Notes under the pieces: generated by a model
What the model saw: only the letters and a program-made list of their open reading frames with translations
What the model was told of the DNA's origin: nothing
Databases searched by the model: none
Made by a program: the position numbers and the translations under genes
Assembly: GCA_023260735.1 (NCBI GenBank)
Contig: JALQUL010000302.1
Location: forward strand, 1-8,121
Source of the DNA: Limnohabitans sp.
Lineage (GTDB): Bacteria > Pseudomonadota > Gammaproteobacteria > Burkholderiales > Burkholderiaceae_C
Length of the DNA stretch: 8,121 nucleotides
Direction: 5' to 3'
Shown: positions 1-4,740 of the stretch, piece after piece
Layout of the letters: every line of letters starts with the position of its first letter
Position numbering within the stretch: the first letter of the stretch is position 1

Positions 1-1
1 A

Positions 2-946
2 CAGGACTTTTTTCCTGATAGATGCTTTCCTGATGACATATCAAAATCTATTGAAATTGGTTCTTTGTCGTCAACTAATTCAAAACTTACTATTACGCAT
101 GCAGTATTTGAAGACGTCAGTGAAGAGGTGGTTTCGAGTAGTGGCGAAACAGTAAAAACTGTTCGTACTAAAACTTATATACCTAATGAACAGATTTCAC
201 CAGAAGACATGGATCAGTCGCAAATCGAGGTTTATCACGGTTTATTTGTTCGCAAAGGAGATGATGGTATAAATGTTATAAAGCTAAATAAATCCTCAAG
301 CTCGAGATTAGGTCGACTAGAGAGAATAAATATTTCTAATGCAATGCCTTGTAGTTTTATTCCTACGCAATTTGTTTCTATGGATGAGTTAGCTGATGCA
401 TGGGACAAAATTGCACTCACTCCTCAGGAGGAAGTGGTTGGTAAAGCTTTAAAAATTATAGAGCCTAATTTTGAGAATTTAGTTTTTGTAAAGTCAGAGT
501 TAAAAACTGGTTTTCAAGCAAGGAAGGAATTCGAAAGAAAACCTATGGTCAAATTAAAGCAAACCGATAGACCAGTACCTTTAAATAGTTTGGGTGATGG
601 AATGTTAAGAGTGCTTCAATTGGTATTGAAAATTTTCCCTGCCAAAGGGGGTTTTTTATTAATTGACGAATTGGAAAATGGCTTACATTACAGTAGCTTA
701 GAAAAAGTGTGGAGCTTATTATTTGAGATGGCAGAGAAATTACAAATACAAATTTTTGCTACTACACATAGTTGGGATTGTATTGAAAGTTTCTCTAGGG
801 TTGCAAACGAGCGAACCGATATTGATGGTGTTTTATTTCGGTTAGGTAGAAGTGCTAAAAATAGCAATAAAGGTCAAATTGTAGCCACTGTTTTTAATGA
901 AGAAGAGTTGTGCAACATTACGCAGACTGATGTAGAGGTGCGTTAA
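2..946 (+). CDS. AAA/ABC-type ATPase (OLD/AAA_21-like), C-terminal part; 5' end outside window
   Basis: This is a P-loop ATPase of the AAA_15/AAA_21 (OLD-like, SMC/ABC-related) group, probably the sensor or motor subunit of a two-gene defence module. About 314 residues are visible. The frame is open to the left edge with no stop, so the TTG at 65 is not a convincing start, and the Walker A motif must lie upstream. Counting from that TTG, an ABC-signature-like LNSLGDGMLR lies at about 173-182. A Walker B, GGFLLIDELENGLHYS, lies at about 195-210 with the catalytic acidic pair D201-E202. A switch-histidine motif, ATTHSWD, lies at 232-238. The stretch at 1-120 has no recognised motif and may be the insertion seen between Walker A and the signature in such ATPases. 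The gene ends with TAA overlapping the ATG of the Toprim-like partner. It is AT-rich compared with the genes to its right, which suggests horizontal acquisition. The ATPase class is secure; the defence role is inferred from the pairing. Confidence 0.85.
   Translation, partial: QDFFPDRCFPDDISKSIEIGSLSSTNSKLTITHAVFEDVSEEVVSSSGETVKTVRTKTYIPNEQISPEDMDQSQIEVYHGLFVRKGDDGINVIKLNKSSSSRLGRLERINISNAMPCSFIPTQFVSMDELADAWDKIALTPQEEVVGKALKIIEPNFENLVFVKSELKTGFQARKEFERKPMVKLKQTDRPVPLNSLGDGMLRVLQLVLKIFPAKGGFLLIDELENGLHYSSLEKVWSLLFEMAEKLQIQIFATTHSWDCIESFSRVANERTDIDGVLFRLGRSAKNSNKGQIVATVFNEEELCNITQTDVEVR
934..938 (+). promoter_or_regulatory. Ribosome binding site for the DUF3226 gene
   Basis: AGAGG lies seven bases before the ATG at 946, inside the last codons of the ATPase gene. 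It fixes the start of the second gene. With the TAATG stop/start overlap it indicates translational coupling of the two subunits. Confidence 0.65.
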
Positions 947-1617
947 TGGCTGAAAATATAATATTAGTTGAAGGCCAATCGGATAAGTCATTTTTTGAAG
1001 CTGTGCTAAAAAAAATAAGTTTGACTGCAGTTGTTCGTGTTTATGTGCCTAAGGATAGGGGAACAGGACATAACTCAAAGCAAGGAGTTTTGAATAAGCT
1101 ATCAACTGAACTTAAGAATATACAAGATAATAATGAAAGTCGCCTTGCAGTAATACTTGATGCAGATAGCCAACCTAATGGTGGGCTTCAACATACACTT
1201 GATCAATTTGACCAGAAAGTTAATCCAGATGGTTACTTTCGTGATCTAAGTAAAAATCTAAATAATCAAAATAGTGAGGGATTTGTATATCAACACAATG
1301 ATGGTTTGAATAATATTGGACTTTGGGTCATGCCAAATAACTGTCATGAGGGAATGTTAGAGGATTGGATAAAGTCATGTATGCATACAAAAGAGAATGA
1401 ATTATTTGAACATGTCGTCGCTTCAATAGATAATATTCCAGATGCTCCAAAGTTCAAGCCAATTCACAAAAGTAAGGCGGAAGTTGCAACGTGGTTAGCA
1501 TGGCAAACAAAACCTGGACATGGACTTTACCAAACCATAGAAAGTGATTTGTTGGATGTAACCAATAATGATTACCAACAATTAGTGACCTGGTTAAAGA
1601 CAATTTTTCCAACTTAA
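946..1617 (+). CDS. DUF3226 (Toprim-like) protein, partner of the upstream ATPase
   Basis: This 223-residue protein is recognised as DUF3226, a family usually found beside an AAA ATPase and related in layout to the Toprim (RloB/DUF4435/OLD) proteins. The N-terminus shows the Toprim pattern: a beta strand ending in LVEGQSDKSFFE, with E9 and D13. A second strand ends in AVILDADSQ with the D72-x-D74 pair. These acids would bind the metal of a nuclease or nucleotidyl-type centre, and none is missing, so the protein is probably active. GLWVMPNN (125-132) and a C-terminal KAEVATWLAWQTKPGHGLYQ block (177-196) match what I recall of the family. It has no signal peptide or membrane segment, so it should be cytosolic. 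The start is set by AGAGG seven bases upstream and by the one-base overlap with the ATPase stop. The family call is good; nuclease activity and an anti-phage role are inferred. Confidence 0.8.
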   Translation: MAENIILVEGQSDKSFFEAVLKKISLTAVVRVYVPKDRGTGHNSKQGVLNKLSTELKNIQDNNESRLAVILDADSQPNGGLQHTLDQFDQKVNPDGYFRDLSKNLNNQNSEGFVYQHNDGLNNIGLWVMPNNCHEGMLEDWIKSCMHTKENELFEHVVASIDNIPDAPKFKPIHKSKAEVATWLAWQTKPGHGLYQTIESDLLDVTNNDYQQLVTWLKTIFPT

Positions 1618-1707
1618 TGCAATCTGAATCATATTTTTAAACCAATAAAGATAATTGCTGAGTATTTCGATTCATTATTTTGAAATAGCTTATGACAACT
1701 TATTTTT

Positions 1708-1743
1708 TCAATAATGTGAATTATTGAGATTTTTATATTTTTT
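1708..1743 (+). terminator. AT-rich hairpin with T-rich tail, possible terminator of the ATPase/DUF3226 operon
   Basis: A perfect 8-bp inverted repeat, TCAATAAT (1708-1715) and ATTATTGA (1720-1727), encloses a GTGA loop and is followed by a T-rich run at 1730-1743. It is the only plausible stop signal after the defence-like pair. The stem has just two GC pairs, one at each end region, so a terminator would be weak. An operator palindrome upstream of gloC is the alternative. The remaining bases between 1618 and 1754 are AT-rich and show no convincing gene or promoter. Confidence 0.4.
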
Positions 1744-1754
1744 GTACTTAGACT

Positions 1755-2393
1755 ATGCTGCATTACCAAACTATTCCTGTCACCGCTTTCGAACAAAATT
1801 GTTCGGTCTTATGGTGCGATCAAACCCAAGAGGCTGCAGTAGTGGATCCCGGCGGCGATCTTGATCGAATTACCAGTTTTATTCAACAAAAAGGTTTAAA
1901 ACTTCAACAAATTTTATTAACCCACGCCCATATTGATCATGCGGGTGGCACTGCAACATTGGCCAAAGAGCAAGCGATTCCTATTATTGGCCCCCATGAG
2001 GGCGACCAGTTTTGGATTGATGGTCTGCCAGAGCAAAGCCAACGATTTGGTTTTCCGCCTGCAGGTCACTTTACGCCTAACCGCTGGTTACAAGATGGTG
2101 ACACCGTGCAGGTAGGTAATTGTGTTTTAAGTGTGCGTCATTGCCCAGGTCATACGCCTGGCCATGTGGTGTTTTATAGTCCAGAAATTCAACGTGCTTT
2201 TGTCGGCGATGTATTATTTGCGGGCAGTATTGGCAGAACTGATTTTCCTAAAGGCGATCATCAAACCCTTATTAATTCTATTACACAGCGTTTATGGCCC
2301 ATGGGCAATGAGACTATTTTTATTCCAGGTCATGGTCCCGAAAGTAGTTTTGGGGAAGAGCGCCAAACCAATCCTTTTGTGGGTGGTACCTAA
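1755..2393 (+). CDS. gloC: Type II hydroxyacylglutathione hydrolase (metallo-beta-lactamase fold, YcbL/GloC)
   Basis: This is a cytosolic glyoxalase II that hydrolyses S-lactoylglutathione to lactate and glutathione, the second step of methylglyoxal detoxification. It belongs to the small GloC/YcbL type rather than GloB. At 212 residues it nearly matches E. coli YcbL (about 215). The N-terminal IPVTAFEQNC and C-terminal FIPGHGPES blocks are close to that protein as I recall it. The metal ligands of the metallo-beta-lactamase fold are all present: THAHIDH (56-62), H133 in CPGHTPGH, D152 in GDVLF and H193 in PGHG. The ATG fits the family start, but no Shine-Dalgarno sequence precedes it. The gene stands alone between a weak hairpin and a clear intrinsic terminator, so it is probably monocistronic. 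It marks the return to ordinary chromosomal base composition after the AT-rich left block. Confidence 0.93.
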   Translation: MLHYQTIPVTAFEQNCSVLWCDQTQEAAVVDPGGDLDRITSFIQQKGLKLQQILLTHAHIDHAGGTATLAKEQAIPIIGPHEGDQFWIDGLPEQSQRFGFPPAGHFTPNRWLQDGDTVQVGNCVLSVRHCPGHTPGHVVFYSPEIQRAFVGDVLFAGSIGRTDFPKGDHQTLINSITQRLWPMGNETIFIPGHGPESSFGEERQTNPFVGGT

Positions 2394-2424
2394 AACAATT
2401 TTTTAAAATAAGCGCTTTTTTCAT

Positions 2425-2447
2425 ACCCTAAACTGATTAGGGTTTTT
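2425..2447 (+). terminator. Intrinsic terminator of gloC
   Basis: The perfect 7-bp stem ACCCTAA (2425-2431) and TTAGGGT (2437-2443) encloses the loop ACTGA and runs into a T tract (2443-2447). It lies about 30 bases after the gloC stop and separates that gene from the apbC-fdhD operon. A possible -10 box for apbC, CATAAT at 2473-2478, lies further on, but no good -35 box was found at the proper distance. Confidence 0.8.
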
Positions 2448-2534
2448 AGTCTCAAACGGCTCTTGTTTGGCTCATAATCCTAGTGCACTCCATCCTTCAT
2501 GATGGGTTTTATCGATTTATTATTAAAGACTCGT

Positions 2535-3635
2535 ATGACTGCTCAAAATTTAACAACTGAAGCTGTACAAGCTGCCCTACAAACAGTGCTAGATCTCAAT
2601 ACAGGCAAAAGCTTTGTAGCGAGTAAAGCACTAAAAAATTTAGTCGTGAGTGGTTCTGAAGTGTCTTTTGATGTGGAACTTCCTTATCCTGCCAAAAGCC
2701 AAATTCCAGCAGTAAGAGCAAACTTAATTGCGGCTGCAAAAACAGTGGCCGGTGTAGAGAATGTTTCTGCCAACGTTATAAGTAAAGTAACCGCTCATGC
2801 GGTGCAACGTGGTGTGCAATTATTGCCAGGCGTTAAAAACATTGTGGCTGTAGCATCTGGTAAAGGTGGTGTAGGAAAAAGTACTACAGCCATTAACTTA
2901 GCCTTGGCCTTGTCGGCTGAAGGCGCATCTGTGGGTTTGCTTGACGCCGATATTTACGGCCCAAGTGTTCCAATGATGGCGGGTATTGATGGTCGCCCCG
3001 ATACCCAAGACGGTAAAACTATGGAGCCAATGCATAGTCACGGCTTACAAATTATGTCGATTGGTTTTTTAGTCGATGCCGATCAAGCCATGATTTGGCG
3101 TGGTCCTATGGCGACTCAGGCCCTAGAACAATTATTAAGACAAACCAACTGGAAAGACCTCGATTATTTAATTGTCGATATGCCTCCTGGTACTGGTGAT
3201 ATTGCCTTAACACTTTCACAAAAAGTGCCTATGACAGGTGCTGTTATTGTGACCACACCGCAAGACATTGCTTTAATTGATGCCAAAAAAGGCATTAAGA
3301 TGTTTGAAAAAGTGGGGGTGCCCATTTTAGGCTTGGTGGAAAACATGGCAGTTCATGTGTGCAGTCAATGTGGTCATGCTGAGCATATTTTTGGTGTTGA
3401 TGGCGGTAAAGTCATGGCCAAAGAATACAACATTGATTATTTAGGTGCGTTGCCTTTATCACGTACGATTCGTGAACAAGTTGATGCAGGTAACCCTACC
3501 GTAGTGTCTAGTCCAGACGGTGAGATTGCTGGTTTGTATAAGGCTGTAGCGCGTCAAGTGGCTTTGGCAATTGCTCAGAAAAACAAAGATTTTTCTAGTA
3601 AATTTCCATCCATTAAAATTTCTAAAGAAACCTAA
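2535..3635 (+). CDS. apbC: Iron-sulfur cluster carrier ATPase ApbC (Mrp/NBP35 family)
   Basis: ApbC is a homodimeric cytosolic P-loop ATPase that binds a [4Fe-4S] cluster and passes it to apoenzymes. Numbering from the ATG chosen here, an N-terminal DUF59/MIP18-like domain covers about 5-85. It is followed by the deviant Walker A, SGKGGVGKST (108-117), then LLDADIYGPS (about 135-144) and the Walker B-like IVDMPPGTGD (213-222). The cluster-binding pair CSQC (276-279) follows ENMAVHV. All key residues are present and the 366-residue length is normal for the family. An in-frame ATG at 2499 would add 12 residues (MMGFIDLLLKTR) that look unlike the family. It has no Shine-Dalgarno sequence, whereas 2535 has an AAAG seven bases upstream, so the inner start is preferred. 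The gene lies three bases before fdhD and is almost certainly cotranscribed with it. An alternative gene symbol is mrp. Confidence 0.94.
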   Translation: MTAQNLTTEAVQAALQTVLDLNTGKSFVASKALKNLVVSGSEVSFDVELPYPAKSQIPAVRANLIAAAKTVAGVENVSANVISKVTAHAVQRGVQLLPGVKNIVAVASGKGGVGKSTTAINLALALSAEGASVGLLDADIYGPSVPMMAGIDGRPDTQDGKTMEPMHSHGLQIMSIGFLVDADQAMIWRGPMATQALEQLLRQTNWKDLDYLIVDMPPGTGDIALTLSQKVPMTGAVIVTTPQDIALIDAKKGIKMFEKVGVPILGLVENMAVHVCSQCGHAEHIFGVDGGKVMAKEYNIDYLGALPLSRTIREQVDAGNPTVVSSPDGEIAGLYKAVARQVALAIAQKNKDFSSKFPSIKISKET

Positions 3636-3638
3636 TTA

Positions 3639-4682
3639 ATGGCCACCGCACTACTCGACAATACAAGGCCTGAGTTGCTTGATTCTATTGAGGTAGTGCG
3701 ACCTTGCTTCCCTTATACCGCTGACTTATTGGGTACGCTTGCCGATCAGGTGAAACAATCGGGACAACTGTACTTGAGTAATGCACACGCCACATTAAGT
3801 CGAAAAATAAAAGTGACCGATGAGAATGGCTTAGTGCGTGAAATAGGTATTCCCAATGAGCGCTCTTTAACGGTTTACCTCGATAAAAAAGAAATTATTA
3901 CCCTTATGACTTTGGGGCAGGCACCAGAGTTATTGGTTTTGGGGTATTTGCGTAATCAAGAATTGGTATCTAGTTTAAATCAGTTGAAAAGTATAACCGT
4001 TGATTGGGAGGTAGGTGCGGTTGCAGTACTTACCCATAATCAAGTAAATCTTTCACAAAATCATAGCCAACAAAATTCAAGCACTATTCATAGGATGAAT
4101 GAGATAGCAGAGTTACCTACTTCAGAGCTGGCAAGTACAACCAATAGTAAGAGTAATCGACGCACCGTTACTTCGGGTTGTGGCCAAGGTAGTATGTTTT
4201 CACATCTAATGGAAAACATTCAACACTTATCTCTTCCCCCTAACAAGGTCAAACAAGTTCAATTATTTTCTGTGATTGATGCTATTCGTGAATATCCTAG
4301 TGTTTATAAGTTGTCGGGCTCTGTTCATGCTTGTGCATTGTTTTTAATTAATCCACAGCATCCAGAAAGTCAGATGCAGTTATTGGTTGAAGATGTAGGC
4401 CGGCATAATGCGCTTGACACTATTGCGGGCTGGATGTGGATTCAAGAAAACTATGCCCATAGCCTCAATAACAAGCCATCTTATTTACTTTATACCACTG
4501 GCCGCCTTACCAGTGAAATGATGATTAAATCGGCTCAAATGCAAGTGCCTATTGTGATGTCTAGAAGTGGCACTACCGAAATGGGTTTGCAAGTGGCTGA
4601 GCAATTGGGCATTTGTGCGATTGGTAGAGCTGCCCATAGACGGTATTTATGTTTTACTGGCGCAGATAGAATTACTCCATAA
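3639..4682 (+). CDS. fdhD: Formate dehydrogenase accessory sulfurtransferase family protein FdhD (single-Cys CGQG type)
   Basis: FdhD carries sulfur from a cysteine desulfurase to the molybdenum cofactor of formate dehydrogenase in the cytosol, which is needed for active enzyme. The family is shown by LTVYLDKKE and LMTLGQAPELLVLGYL (about 77-104), LVEDVGRHNALDTIAGW (249-265), YTTGRLTSEM (285-294), SRSG (308-311) and the C-terminal GRAAHRRYLCFTGADR. The catalytic loop is TSGCGQGSMF (178-187), with one cysteine, C181. E. coli FdhD has a CxxC pair there. The protein is long: 347 residues against about 277 in E. coli. The excess lies in an N-terminal extension of about 70 residues and a Ser/Asn/Gln-rich linker (about 134-175) before the cysteine. 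The ATG lies three bases after the apbC stop, with only a weak AAAG as ribosome site. No formate dehydrogenase gene is in the window. The family is secure; the target enzyme is unknown. Confidence 0.88.
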   Translation: MATALLDNTRPELLDSIEVVRPCFPYTADLLGTLADQVKQSGQLYLSNAHATLSRKIKVTDENGLVREIGIPNERSLTVYLDKKEIITLMTLGQAPELLVLGYLRNQELVSSLNQLKSITVDWEVGAVAVLTHNQVNLSQNHSQQNSSTIHRMNEIAELPTSELASTTNSKSNRRTVTSGCGQGSMFSHLMENIQHLSLPPNKVKQVQLFSVIDAIREYPSVYKLSGSVHACALFLINPQHPESQMQLLVEDVGRHNALDTIAGWMWIQENYAHSLNNKPSYLLYTTGRLTSEMMIKSAQMQVPIVMSRSGTTEMGLQVAEQLGICAIGRAAHRRYLCFTGADRITP

Positions 4683-4715
4683 AAAAAGCCACCTGAGGAC
4701 TCATGGTGGCTTTTT
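4681..4715. terminator. Bidirectional intrinsic terminator between fdhD and the glycosyltransferase gene
   Basis: A-rich bases 4681-4687, the stem half GCCACC (4688-4693), a short centre, GGTGGC (4705-4710) and TTTTT (4711-4715) form a strong GC stem with A and T tracts on either side. TGA and TCA extend the stem around a GGAC loop, with a bulged T at 4704. It can stop transcription from both converging genes, fdhD on + and the glycosyltransferase on -. Confidence 0.88.
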
Positions 4716-4740
4716 ACATGATAAGTTTTTTTAAGTAATA

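Noticed and set aside
65..67. TTG as the start of the ATPase gene
   Set aside because: The frame is open to the window edge with 21 more codons, and the protein lacks its Walker A half, so the true start lies outside.
1617..1640. Seven-codon ORF (MQSESYF) overlapping the DUF3226 stop in a TAATG pattern
   Set aside because: Too short, with no ribosome site; the overlap is probably chance.
1663..1687. Imperfect inverted repeat TATTTC / GAAATA with a 13-base loop
   Set aside because: Six AT-rich pairs and a long loop are expected by chance in sequence this AT-rich.
1933..2406. Overlapping plus-strand frames within gloC
   Set aside because: Other-frame shadows of a gene with all its catalytic motifs; their translations look non-protein-like.
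2410..2417. AAGCGCTT palindrome followed by T bases after gloC
   Set aside because: Self-complementary with no loop; the terminator at 2425-2447 explains the region better.
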